Source: Luteimonas sp. (GTDB lineage: Bacteria > Pseudomonadota > Gammaproteobacteria > Xanthomonadales > Xanthomonadaceae). From it: a DNA stretch of 64,000 bases. Where the stretch lies: NCBI GenBank assembly GCA_024707405.1, contig JANPZU010000003.1, positions 1 through 64,000 of the forward strand. Reading direction: 5' to 3'. The notes beneath the pieces were generated by a model. That model saw only the letters and a program-made list of their open reading frames with translations, was not told the DNA's origin and made no database searches. Below are positions 7,917-18,182 of this stretch, one piece after another; the first letter of the stretch is position 1; the number at the start of each line of letters is the position of its first letter. A program made the position numbers and the translations under genes.

Positions 7917-8606
7917 ATGCAGAAACGCATCCTGATCGTCGACGACGAACCCGCGATCCGCGACATGGTCGCCTTCGCCCTGCGCAAGGGCGATTTCGAC
8001 CCCGTCCACGCCGGTGACGCCCGCGATGCCCAGTCGGCCATCGCCGACCGCGTGCCCGACCTGATCCTGCTCGACTGGATGCTGCCGGGCACCAGCGGCC
8101 TCGAACTGGCCCGGCGCTGGCGACGCGAACCGCTGACCCGCGAAGTGCCGATCATCATGCTCACCGCGCGCGGCGAAGAAAACGACCGCGTCGGCGGGCT
8201 GGAAGCCGGCGTCGACGACTACGTGGTCAAGCCGTTCTCGGCGCGCGAACTGCTGGCACGGATCCGCGCGGTGATGCGCCGCTCACGCGAGGACGACGAA
8301 GACGGCAGCGTCAGCATCGGCAAGCTGCGCATCGACGGCGCCGCGCATCGCGTCTACGCCGGCGACGAACCGATCAGCATCGGCCCGACCGAATACCGCC
8401 TGCTGCACTTCTTCATGACCCATCCCGAACGCGTCTACAGCCGCGCGCAATTGCTCGACCATGTCTGGGGCGGCAGCGTCTACGTCGAGGAACGCACCGT
8501 CGACGTGCACATCCGTCGGCTGCGCAAGACGCTCGAGCCGACCGCGCTCGACGACATGGTGCAGACCGTGCGCGGATCGGGCTATCGCTTCTCGGCCTCC
8601 ACATGA
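7917..8606 (+). CDS. phoB: phosphate regulon response regulator PhoB
   Basis: 229 residues. CheY-like receiver with acidic pocket DD (9-10), phospho-acceptor D53 (LLDWMLPG), switch threonine in MLTA and K105 (YVVKPF). A C-terminal OmpR/PhoB winged helix ends in the recognition-helix stretch [20 protein letters not shown] and RGSGYRFS. The paired kinase PhoR follows after 89 bp. It activates high-affinity phosphate acquisition genes under phosphate limitation. PHO boxes directly upstream indicate positive autoregulation. Confidence 0.96.
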   Translation: MQKRILIVDDEPAIRDMVAFALRKGDFDPVHAGDARDAQSAIADRVPDLILLDWMLPGTSGLELARRWRREPLTREVPIIMLTARGEENDRVGGLEAGVDDYVVKPFSARELLARIRAVMRRSREDDEDGSVSIGKLRIDGAAHRVYAGDEPISIGPTEYRLLHFFMTHPERVYSRAQLLDHVWGGSVYVEERTVDVHIRRLRKTLEPTALDDMVQTVRGSGYRFSAST

Positions 8607-8695
8607 TCCGCGGCGGCAGGCCCGTCCGCGCTGCGCCGGTATGATCCGACGATCGCACGCACGCCCTCCGGATCGACCGAGAAGACGCCGCTGAC

Positions 8696-10017
<1,322 letters not shown>

Positions 10018-10021
<4 letters not shown>

Positions 10022-12147
10022 GCAAGCCCCGCAAGACGCGCAAGCCTGCAACCACCGATGCCATCGTCGCGACCATGCCGCCGGGCGTCGAGGCCGATCC
10101 GTTGCGCGACCCGTCGCTCTACTTCAACCGCGAACTGTCGCAGCTCGACTTCAACTTCCGCGTGCTGGCGCAGGCGCTGGACGAATCGGTGCCGCTGCTC
10201 GAACGCCTGCGCTACCTGTGCATCTCCTGCACCAACCTCGACGAATTCTTCGAGATCCGCGCCGCGACCGTCCGCCACGCGCAGGACTTCGGCTTGATGG
10301 TCGCACCGGACGGCCTCTCGCCCGCGACCGTGCTCAAGCGCATCCACGAACGCGCCAAGGAACTGGTCGACGCGCAATACCAATGCTGGAACGACGTGCT
10401 GCGACCACAGCTGGAAGACAGCGGCGTGCGCGTGCTCTCTCGCGGCACCTGGAACGCGCGGCAGACCCGCTGGCTGCGCGCCTACTTCCGCGACGAGATC
10501 ATGCCGGTGCTGTCGCCGCTGGGCCTCGATCCGGCGCACCCGTTCCCGAAGATCCTCAACAAGTCGCTGAACATCGTCGTCGTGCTCAAGGGCAAGGATG
10601 CGTTCGGTCGCAGCGGGCATCTCGCGATCGTGCGCGCGCCGCGCTCGCTGCCACGCATCATCCAGTTGCCCGAGAATGTCTCCGGCGGCGAACACGACTT
10701 CGTGTTCCTGTCCGCGGTGCTGTCGGAATTCGTCGACGAGCTGTTCCCCGGCATGGAAGTCAAGGGCGCCTACCAGTTCCGTGTGACCCGCAACTCGGAA
10801 CTGATGGTGGACGAGGAGGAAGTCGAGAACCTCGCACTCGCCTTGCGCGACGAACTGGTGGGCCGCGGCTACCTGCGCGCGATGCGGCTCGAGATCGCCG
10901 CCAATTGCCCGAAGCCGATCGTGCGCACGCTGCTCGAGAACTTCGACCTGCCCGAGAGCGCGGTCTACCGGATCGACGGCCCGGTCAACCTCAACCGGGT
11001 GATCCAGGTCTACGACCTGGTGCAACGCCCCGACCTCAAGTTCCCGCCGTTCCAGCCGCGCGTGGCCGCCAACAGCGATGCCATCTTCGACCTCGCCGCC
11101 GAAGGCGACGTGCTGCTGCACCATCCGTTCGATTCGTTCTCCACCGTGCTCGACCTGATCAAGCAGGCCGCGGAGGACCCGAACGTCCTGGCGATCAAGC
11201 AGACGCTGTACCGCACCGGCAAGGACTCGGCCATCGTCGAGCACCTGGTGCAGGCCGCACGCAACGGCAAGGACGTGACCGTCGTGGTCGAACTACGTGC
11301 GCGCTTCGACGAGGAAGCCAACCTGGGCCTGGCCGACCGCCTGCAGGAGGCCGGCGTGCAGGTCGTCTATGGCGTGGTCGGCTACAAGACCCACGCCAAG
11401 ATGATGCTGGTCGTCCGCCGCGAAGGCCGCAAGCTGCGCCGCTACGTGCACCTGGGCACCGGCAACTACCACTCCGGCACCGCACGCGTGTACACCGATT
11501 TCGGCCTGATCACCGCCGACCCGGACATCGGCAACGACGTGCACCAGATCTTCCAGCAGCTGTCGGGGCTGGCACCGGCGATCGCGCTCAAGCGCCTGAT
11601 GCAATCGCCGTTCACGCTGCATGCCGGCATCATCGAGCGCATCGAGCGCGAAACGCGCAATGCGCTTTCCGGAAAGCCCGCGCGCATCATCGCCAAGATG
11701 AACGCGCTCAACGAACCGCAGGTGGTGCGTGCGATCTACGCCGCCTCGCAGGCCGGTGTGCAGGTCGATCTCATCGTCCGTGGCGCATGCACGTTGCGCC
11801 CTGGCGTCGAAGGCATCTCGGACAACATCCGCGTGCGTTCGATCGTGGGCCGGTTCCTCGAGCATCATCGCATCTACTGGTTCGACAACGACGGCGATCC
11901 GGAACTGTACTGCTCCAGCGCGGACTGGCTGGAGCGCAACCTGCTGCGCCGGGTCGAGACCTGCTTCCCGATCCTGGATCCGGAACTGCGCGCGCGCGTG
12001 CGCGACGAAGCCCTTGACAATTACCTCGCCGACAACCTCAACGCCTGGGAATTGCAGGCCGACGGCAGCTACCGCAAACTTTCGCCCGGCGACGATGCGA
12101 TGCCGCACTCGGCGCAATCCTCCCTGCTGGCGAAACTCTGCGGATGA
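10018..12147 (+). CDS. ppk: polyphosphate kinase 1
   Basis: 709 residues from GTG 10018 (GGAG seven bases upstream, GTGA overlap with phoR). PPK1 domains in order: N-terminal helical (SLYFNRELSQLDFNFRVL), head/middle, and two phospholipase-D-like C-terminal domains. Autophosphorylated histidine H459 is in VGYKTHAKMML, followed by HLGTGNYH. The second conserved His lies in FLEHHRIYWF (about 616). Transfers the ATP gamma-phosphate to polyphosphate chains at the inner membrane. Grouped with phoBR and ppx, so polyphosphate metabolism probably responds to phosphate starvation. Confidence 0.96.
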
Positions 12148-13682
12148 CACGAACGCTGTCCCTGGCCGAAACTGACGCACCCCAGCTGGACGACGGCGAC
12201 CTGCTTGCCGCCGTCGACATCGGCTCCAACAGCTTCCACATGATCGTGGCCCGCTACACGCTGGGCCAGTTGCGCATCGTCGACCGCCTGCGCGAGACCG
12301 TGCGCATGGCCGAGGGACTGGACGCGAAAGGCGGGCTGTCGCCGGACTTCAGGCAGCGCGCGCTCGAATGCCTCGCCCGCTTCGGGCAACGCATCCGCGA
12401 CATCCCGCCGCAGCACGTGCGCGCGCTCGCCACCAACACGGTGCGCGCGCTCGCCGCGCCGCAGACCTTCCTGATGCCGGCCGAAACCGCGCTCGGGCAT
12501 TCCATCGAAGTCATTTCCGGCCGCGAGGAAGCCCGCCTGATCTATCTCGGCGTGGCGCACGCGCAACCGCCCAAGCCGGGCCATCGCCGACTGGTGATCG
12601 ACATCGGCGGCGGATCCACCGAATGCATCATCGGCACCGGCTTCGACACGCTGGAACGCGAAAGCCTGCAAGCCGGCTGCATTGCCACCACGCGCCGTTT
12701 CTTCGGCAACGGCAAGCTGTCGCGCAAGAAATGGCGCGATGCGGTGATCGAGGTCTCCGCCGAGTTCCAGCAGTTCGCCAACGCCTACCGCTCGCTCGGC
12801 TGGCAGGAGGCACTCGGCGCCTCCGGCACCAACAAGGCCATCGGCGAGATCTGCGCGGCGATGAAGCTGACCAAGGGCGCGGTGACCGCCGAGGCATTGC
12901 CGCAGGTTCGCGACCGCCTGCTGATGGCCGACCGCATCGACGCCATCGATTTGCCAGGCCTGTCCAGCGACCGCAGGCCGATCATCGCCGGCGGCGTGCT
13001 GGTGCTGGAGGCGGCGTTCAACGTCCTCGGACTGCAACGCATGGCCGTGAGCAAGGCGGCGATGCGCGAGGGCATCCTCTACGACATGCTTGGCCGCGGC
13101 AGCGACAACGACCCACGCGACCTGTCCGTCGACGCGCTGATGCAGCGCTACGGCATCGATGAAGCGCAGTCCACGCGCGTGGAAGCGACGGCGATGCGCC
13201 TGTTCTCGCAAGTCCAGCAACGCTGGGCATTGGACGAAGATGATGCGCGCATGCTCGGCTGGGCCGCGCGCCTGCACGAGATCGGCCTGGTCATCGCGCA
13301 CAGCCAGTACCACGTCCACGGCGCATACCTGCTGGAACACTCGGACATCGCCGGCTTCTCCCGCCAGGAACAGCAGGTGCTGTCGGCATTGGTCCGCTCG
13401 CATCGCCGTGGCGTCCCCAAGAGCGCCTTCGATGCGCTCCCCGATCGCCTTCTGCTGCGCAGCCGGCGCATCGCGGCGCTGCTGCGCCTGGCCGTATTGC
13501 TGCATCGTTCCCACGGTGCCGAGGCGATCCCGCAACTCGAACTGTCCGCCGATGGCGAACGCCTCTCGCTGGTGATCGGCAAACGCTGGGTGGATGCACG
13601 TCCGCTGCTGCGTTCGGATCTGCTCGGCGAGCCCGAGGACATGCAAGGACTGGGCATCGTGTTCAAGCCCTTCGTGGCCTGA
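12144..13682 (+). CDS. ppx: exopolyphosphatase / pppGpp phosphohydrolase
   Basis: 512 residues, start overlapping the ppk stop (ATGA). ASKHA-fold phosphatase: phosphate-1 motif AAVDIGSNSFHMIVAR, phosphate-2 motif LVIDIGGGSTECIIG with the catalytic-type glutamate region upstream (ISGREEARLIYLG), and a C-terminal HD-like helical domain (WAARLHEIGLVIAHSQYHVHGAYLL). Removes terminal phosphate from polyphosphate, opposing Ppk. The coupled ppk-ppx pair is classical, and here it is joined to phoR. No strong terminator was found after it. Confidence 0.95.
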   Translation: MTRTLSLAETDAPQLDDGDLLAAVDIGSNSFHMIVARYTLGQLRIVDRLRETVRMAEGLDAKGGLSPDFRQRALECLARFGQRIRDIPPQHVRALATNTVRALAAPQTFLMPAETALGHSIEVISGREEARLIYLGVAHAQPPKPGHRRLVIDIGGGSTECIIGTGFDTLERESLQAGCIATTRRFFGNGKLSRKKWRDAVIEVSAEFQQFANAYRSLGWQEALGASGTNKAIGEICAAMKLTKGAVTAEALPQVRDRLLMADRIDAIDLPGLSSDRRPIIAGGVLVLEAAFNVLGLQRMAVSKAAMREGILYDMLGRGSDNDPRDLSVDALMQRYGIDEAQSTRVEATAMRLFSQVQQRWALDEDDARMLGWAARLHEIGLVIAHSQYHVHGAYLLEHSDIAGFSRQEQQVLSALVRSHRRGVPKSAFDALPDRLLLRSRRIAALLRLAVLLHRSHGAEAIPQLELSADGERLSLVIGKRWVDARPLLRSDLLGEPEDMQGLGIVFKPFVA

Positions 13683-14033
13683 GGCATATGCGGGTCTGAT
13701 GCCCACGGATCCACAAGACTTGCGATGGCGCGGCATCCTGCGCATCATCGTGCAACTGCGACAGCGATGGATGCCGAGTGCTTCCATCACCGCACGACCT
13801 CTTTCGTCGCAATGCCTGTCCCCACGGGAGCCGTCCGGCATGGATGACGTGCAGGGTTACCTTCCTCGGACGTACGAGGCCACCTCGGTCGCGCTGATGC
13901 TGCAAACGGCCTCGCGGCTGCACTGAACCCGGCGGCATCGAGAGCCTGAGCCGCGACTGTCACCCGGCGGAAACCCCGCTGACACCTGGGCTTCATGGTT
14001 TGCGCGCAGCATGCGCCAAACGTGGAGTCAGGC
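13683..14033. other. 351-bp intergenic region, no supported gene
   Basis: No reading frame on either strand has family resemblance or a ribosome site. Two CTGTCAC/CTGACAC hexamer-like motifs lie 22 bp apart (13957 and 13979), a multiple of the 11-bp PHO half-site period, but the intervening half-site is not conserved. The region probably holds the promoter of the glycosyltransferase cluster. Confidence 0.5.
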
Positions 14034-15182
14034 ATGCACTACGCCATCGTCACCGAGACGTATCCGCCCGAAGTCAATGGCGTGGCCCTCACCGTGCACG
14101 CCTTGGCCGGAGGATTGCAGGCACGCGGGCACGCCGTGTCGATCGTGCGCCCGATCCAATCGGGCACATCCGATGTGCGCACGGATGAAACGCTCGTCCC
14201 AGGTTTCTCGCTGCCGGGTTATGCGGGATTGCGGGCCGGATTTCCCTGCACGCGCAAGCTGGTGCGGATGTGGCGCGATCGGCGACCCGATGCGGTCTAC
14301 ATCGCCACGGAAGGCCCGCTTGGCTGGTCGGCGTTGCGTGCGGCCCGGCGACTTGGCGTGCCCGCGGCCACCGGCTTCCATACCCGTTTCGACGAGTACA
14401 TGCGCGATTACGGCCTGCCGTGGCTGAAGCCGGTCGCGATGCACTGGATGCGGCGTTTCCACAGCGGCGCACAAGCCACGCTGGTACCGACCCGCGAGCT
14501 TGGCGGATTCCTCGCCGGGAATGGTTTCCGGCAGGTACGACTGCTGGAACGCGGCGTCGACACGATCCTGTTCGATCCGTCGCGTCGCGACCCCGGACTC
14601 CGCGCTTCGTGGCGTGCAGGCGACCACGCGCCGGTCGTGATCCATGTCGGCAGGATCGCCGCTGAAAAGAACCTCGACCTCGCCATCCGCGCGTTCCGCG
14701 AACTGCAGCGCCATTGTCCGGGTGCACGATACATCTGGGTCGGGGACGGCCCGCTGCGCGAAAGCATCCAGGCGGCCAACCCGGACTTCCTGTTCATGGG
14801 TGTGCAACGCGGCGAAGCATTGGCCAAATCGTTCGCCAGCGCCGACCTGTTCGTGTTCCCGAGCAAGACGGAGACCTTCGGCAACGTCACCCTCGAGGCG
14901 ATGGCCAGCGGCGTGCCCACCGTCGCCTTCGACTACGCCGCCGCGCGCGAACACTTGCGCGATGGCGAGCATGGCGCCGCGATCACCCTCGGGGACGACA
15001 CGCGCTTCATCGAGTCGGTCGTGCGGATCGGCAGCAATCCCGCCACGCGCAACGCGATGGGGCGCGAAGCCCGGAAAGGGGTCGAGCGATTGTCGCCCGG
15101 ACGCGTCGCTGCCGATTTCGACGCCTTGCTCGCCGGATTAGCCGGCAAGGACACCCGCCATGCCCGTCTTGCAACGGCTTGA
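14034..15182 (+). CDS. GT4-family glycosyltransferase (lipid glycosyltransferase-like)
   Basis: 382 residues with two Rossmann domains of GT-B fold. N-terminal acceptor region MHYAIVTETYPPEVNGVA includes the Gly-Val acceptor loop. The donor-binding C-terminal domain has VIHVGRIAAEKNLDLAI and the E-x7-E-like signature FPSKTETFGNVTLEAMASG. This is typical of GDP-mannose or UDP-sugar dependent GT4 enzymes such as MgtA/SqdX and diacylglycerol glycosyltransferases. GGAG is placed 7 nt before ATG 14034. It overlaps the PAP2 phosphatase gene by 23 bp. Function inferred: glycosylation of a membrane lipid or a polyisoprenyl carrier. The sugar donor cannot be read from sequence. Confidence 0.85.
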   Translation: MHYAIVTETYPPEVNGVALTVHALAGGLQARGHAVSIVRPIQSGTSDVRTDETLVPGFSLPGYAGLRAGFPCTRKLVRMWRDRRPDAVYIATEGPLGWSALRAARRLGVPAATGFHTRFDEYMRDYGLPWLKPVAMHWMRRFHSGAQATLVPTRELGGFLAGNGFRQVRLLERGVDTILFDPSRRDPGLRASWRAGDHAPVVIHVGRIAAEKNLDLAIRAFRELQRHCPGARYIWVGDGPLRESIQAANPDFLFMGVQRGEALAKSFASADLFVFPSKTETFGNVTLEAMASGVPTVAFDYAAAREHLRDGEHGAAITLGDDTRFIESVVRIGSNPATRNAMGREARKGVERLSPGRVAADFDALLAGLAGKDTRHARLATA

Positions 15183-15708
15183 ACGACTGATCCAACACGA
15201 ATCCGGCTGGTGCCTGCGTGCCAACCATGCATGCACCCGGCAGTACATCCGCGCATATTTCGCATCGGTGAGTCGCCTGGGCGACGGCGTGTTCTGGTAT
15301 GTGCTTATGGCCGTGCTGGTGGCGGTCGATGGCTACCACGGGTTGCTCGCCACAGCGCACATGGCCATCACCGCAGCCATCGCGTTGCTGATGTACAAAG
15401 GCCTGAAGCGCTGGACGAAGCGCCCTCGCCCCTGCGCCGCGAATCCCGAAATCCGTGCATGGGTCGCGCCGCTGGACGAGTTCAGCTTCCCGTCCGGACA
15501 TACCTTGCACGCAGTTTCGTTCAGCATCGTCGCGGTGGCGTATTACCCGATGCTGGCATGGCTGCTGATGCCTTTCGCAGTCTCGGTCGCGATGTCGCGC
15601 GTGGTGCTGGGACTGCATTACCCCAGCGACGTGATTGCCGCCACCGGCATCGGCATCGGGCTTTCATCGGCATCACTGTGGCTGGCCGGCAACACCACAT
15701 TCATCTGA
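15160..15708 (+). CDS. PAP2-family membrane phosphatase
   Basis: 182 residues with about four or five transmembrane helices. All three PAP2 signatures are present: KRWTKRPRP (K-x6-RP), FPSGHTLHA (PSGH) and SRVVLGLHYPSD (SR-x5-H-x3-D). Members dephosphorylate phosphatidic acid or undecaprenyl pyrophosphate at the membrane. The start lies 23 bp inside the glycosyltransferase gene, so translation is coupled. A model in which it makes diacylglycerol for the preceding glycosyltransferase is inference from this coupling. Confidence 0.9.
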   Translation: MPVLQRLERLIQHESGWCLRANHACTRQYIRAYFASVSRLGDGVFWYVLMAVLVAVDGYHGLLATAHMAITAAIALLMYKGLKRWTKRPRPCAANPEIRAWVAPLDEFSFPSGHTLHAVSFSIVAVAYYPMLAWLLMPFAVSVAMSRVVLGLHYPSDVIAATGIGIGLSSASLWLAGNTTFI

Positions 15709-15759
15709 TCCTGGCTTCACGCGATAACCTTTCGCATCCGAAGCCATCGATGGACGCCC

Positions 15760-16614
15760 ATGTTGCGCCGACTGCTTGCCGCCCTCCTCGCCTCCACCAT
15801 CATGGCGTTCGCCCTGCCGCTGGCTGCCGAAGACTGCGTCGATGCCGGGCAAACGACGATCTCCGTCGTCACCCTGAACCTCTATCACGACAAGGCGGAC
15901 TGGCCGAAGCGGCGCATGCTGATCGCCGAGGCGTTCAACCGGTTGAAGCCCGACGCCATCGTGCTTCAGGAAGTGATCCAGACCGAAGCCACGGAGAACC
16001 AGGCCGAATGGCTGGCCAGGCAGATCGGTTATGCGTACCAGTTTGTCAGCGTCGATCCACCCGAGCGCATCCAGCGCTACGGCAACGCACTGCTCACGCC
16101 GCACCCGATCCTGCTGCGTGATGAAACCCGGCTGGAACCTCTGGAGGATTCGCGCACGGCAGGTCTGCTCCGGATCGACATCCATGGCGTACCGGTCAAC
16201 ATCTACGCCACCCATCTCCACCACACAGCCGAGGGCGCTGCGATCCGCACACAACAGCTCGGGGATTTGACGGCCTTCATCGCGCTCACGTCCGGCGATG
16301 CGCCCAGCATCGTGGGCGGCGACTTCAACACCGTCGCCGATGCGCTGGAACTGGAGCCCTTGCGCGCAGGCTTTACCGACAGCTTCGGAACCCTGCATCC
16401 CGATGCCGGCCCCGACACCACCACCTTGAACCGGGCCTGGTTCGATGCACCCAAGCGCATCGACCACATCTTCTTCGAGACCGCGCGTTTCGAGCCGGTC
16501 AGTTCGAAAATCCTGTTCACCGAGCCCGATGCCGAAGGTACATGGGCGTCGGATCACCATGGCGTGCTGTCGGTGTTCCGCATCATCGACACCAACGGCA
16601 GCAGCGAACGCTGA
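15760..16614 (+). CDS. secreted endonuclease/exonuclease/phosphatase-family protein
   Basis: 284 residues with signal peptide (LLAALLASTIMAFALPLAAE). EEP-fold catalytic motifs: VVTLNLYHDKADW, VLQEVIQ (metal-binding Glu), ATHLHHTAEG, GGDFNTVAD and ASDHHGVLS (catalytic Asp-His). This fold covers DNase I, sphingomyelinase and lipid or sugar phosphatases. Export argues for an extracytoplasmic phosphodiester or phospholipid substrate. It lies 51 bp after the PAP2 gene on the same strand and so may belong to the same transcription unit, which would fit phospholipid turnover. Confidence 0.82.
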   Translation: MLRRLLAALLASTIMAFALPLAAEDCVDAGQTTISVVTLNLYHDKADWPKRRMLIAEAFNRLKPDAIVLQEVIQTEATENQAEWLARQIGYAYQFVSVDPPERIQRYGNALLTPHPILLRDETRLEPLEDSRTAGLLRIDIHGVPVNIYATHLHHTAEGAAIRTQQLGDLTAFIALTSGDAPSIVGGDFNTVADALELEPLRAGFTDSFGTLHPDAGPDTTTLNRAWFDAPKRIDHIFFETARFEPVSSKILFTEPDAEGTWASDHHGVLSVFRIIDTNGSSER

Positions 16615-16624
16615 ACCCGGGAAA

Positions 16625-17506
16625 CTAGAGTTTTTCGACGCCCGCCCGCGAGATCGCGGGCACGCATTGCCCGGGCCAATCGCGGTCGTTGGCGACCTGT
16701 GCCGACGCGCGGCTGGCATCAAGCGTCTCGAAATCCAGTTCCGCGATCGCCCAGCCGCCATCGCCTGTGGTGCCGGCGACGATACCGTCTGCAGGCAGGC
16801 CGACATCCATCGGCGCGTAGACCGTCGCCTCACCGGTATTCACGTCCAGCGCAGGGCTCCACGGCGCCTCGCCCGCCGTCACCGACTGCGCGACGAAGCA
16901 ACGGTTCTCCAGCGCCCGCGCCAGGCAACCCACGCGTACACGCGTGGCGCCGGCATCGGTATCTGTGCAACTCGGCACCAGCAACAACCGCATGCCTGCC
17001 TCGCATTGGGCGCGCACGGGCAACGGGAATTCGCTGTCGTAGCAGACGGCCACGCCGATGCGGACGCCTCGATGCTCGAAGACCTTGAGCGCGTCGCCGC
17101 CGTCGATCACGCCGGTCTTCTTCTCGAAGCCGGTCAGCTGCAGCTTGTCCTGCCAGGCGTGGCGACCCTCCGGCGAGAACAGGTCGCAGCGGTTGCGGTA
17201 CCGCCCCGCCCCGTCGTCGAGCAGGAACGTCCCCGCCGCCACCAGCATCCCGGTGTCGCGCGCGATGGACGAGAACAATGCCATCCAGTCATCACGATGG
17301 CGCTGGATCGCATGCAACGATGCATGCAGGTCACCGGATAACTCCGGCGCGAAAGTCGCCCCGAGTTCCAGCGACAGGTATTCCGGCAACACCGCAACGT
17401 CGACTCGCTGTGCAGCGAGCGCAACCAGTTCGCGCCGCTGGCGATCTGCGAAGACGGCGAAATCCACCGGCGCCCCGACGACATGCTTGGCCACGGCGAC
17501 TTTCAT
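16625..17506 (-). CDS. carbon-nitrogen hydrolase (nitrilase superfamily)
   Basis: 293 residues with the Glu-Lys-Cys triad: E in AVLPEYLSLE, K in WQDKLQLTGFE and C in IGVAVCYDSEFP. The superfamily hydrolyses nitriles, amides or N-carbamoyl substrates. This subgroup is often encoded with a GNAT acetyltransferase, as here (start overlaps the GNAT stop). Substrate unknown. It converges on the EEP gene, 10 bp away, with no visible terminator. Confidence 0.9.
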   Translation of the reverse strand: MKVAVAKHVVGAPVDFAVFADRQRRELVALAAQRVDVAVLPEYLSLELGATFAPELSGDLHASLHAIQRHRDDWMALFSSIARDTGMLVAAGTFLLDDGAGRYRNRCDLFSPEGRHAWQDKLQLTGFEKKTGVIDGGDALKVFEHRGVRIGVAVCYDSEFPLPVRAQCEAGMRLLLVPSCTDTDAGATRVRVGCLARALENRCFVAQSVTAGEAPWSPALDVNTGEATVYAPMDVGLPADGIVAGTTGDGGWAIAELDFETLDASRASAQVANDRDWPGQCVPAISRAGVEKL

Positions 17507-18114
17507 CGCGCCGCCTCCAGTTCGCGCAGCCAGAACGTCAGCGAGTGCCCGGTCTCGCCAATGCCGACCTCATCCCAGTGCAGGCGCATGGTCATGCCGG
17601 GCTGGCGCACATAGCCACGCTTCGCCCAGAACGCATCGTTGCCGCGATGCCCGGCAGGCTTGCGCGGGTCGTCGGCCTTGCGGTCGACCGCGGCGAACGC
17701 CGTCCAGCGATAGTCGCCGAAGGAGCGGGCATGTGCCTCGCGGTGGTCGAAGAAGGCGTGCCCGAGGCCTCGCCCGCGATACTCGGGCAACAGCACGGAT
17801 TCGCCGAAATAGAACACCTCGGCCGCATCCATGTCACCCGTCGCGAACGGCGCCCGGAAAGCCTCGGTATCGTCCAGCAACGGGATCCCCGTGGAGGCAC
17901 CAACCACGCTATCGCCATCGGTCGCCAGCACGAACACGCTGCGTCGCGAACGGACGTATGCGGAAAGGTAGTCGCGTTCGTAGTCCATGTCGCCTTCGTA
18001 CAGGTAGGGCCAGTCGCGGAATACCTTGATGCGCAGTGCGGCAATGGCATCGAGATGCCCGCGCGCATCGTCCCCGGTCAAACTGCGTATCGCCAGCCCG
18101 CTGTTTTCGTCCAT
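17503..18114 (-). CDS. GNAT-family N-acetyltransferase
   Basis: 203 residues. Acetyl-CoA binding motif A is seen in VLLPEYRGRGLGHAFFDHREAHA. The upstream strand FYFGESVLL and downstream FWAKRGYVRQPGMTM complete the GNAT core. Acceptor unknown. The stop overlaps the start of the carbon-nitrogen hydrolase (ATGA), forming a two-gene operon. A joint role in modifying and hydrolysing a small amide is plausible but unproven. Confidence 0.88.
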   Translation of the reverse strand: MDENSGLAIRSLTGDDARGHLDAIAALRIKVFRDWPYLYEGDMDYERDYLSAYVRSRRSVFVLATDGDSVVGASTGIPLLDDTEAFRAPFATGDMDAAEVFYFGESVLLPEYRGRGLGHAFFDHREAHARSFGDYRWTAFAAVDRKADDPRKPAGHRGNDAFWAKRGYVRQPGMTMRLHWDEVGIGETGHSLTFWLRELEAAR

Positions 18115-18182
18115 GCCCCGATTCTATGGCGGGACGGAACCATGCGCAGCGCCCGGGTGGCATCCCGGGCGCTGCCCTTCGT

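Noticed and set aside
13699-13926. 75-codon frame after ppx
   Set aside because: No ribosome site and no recognisable family. Composition does not differ from neighbouring non-coding sequence.
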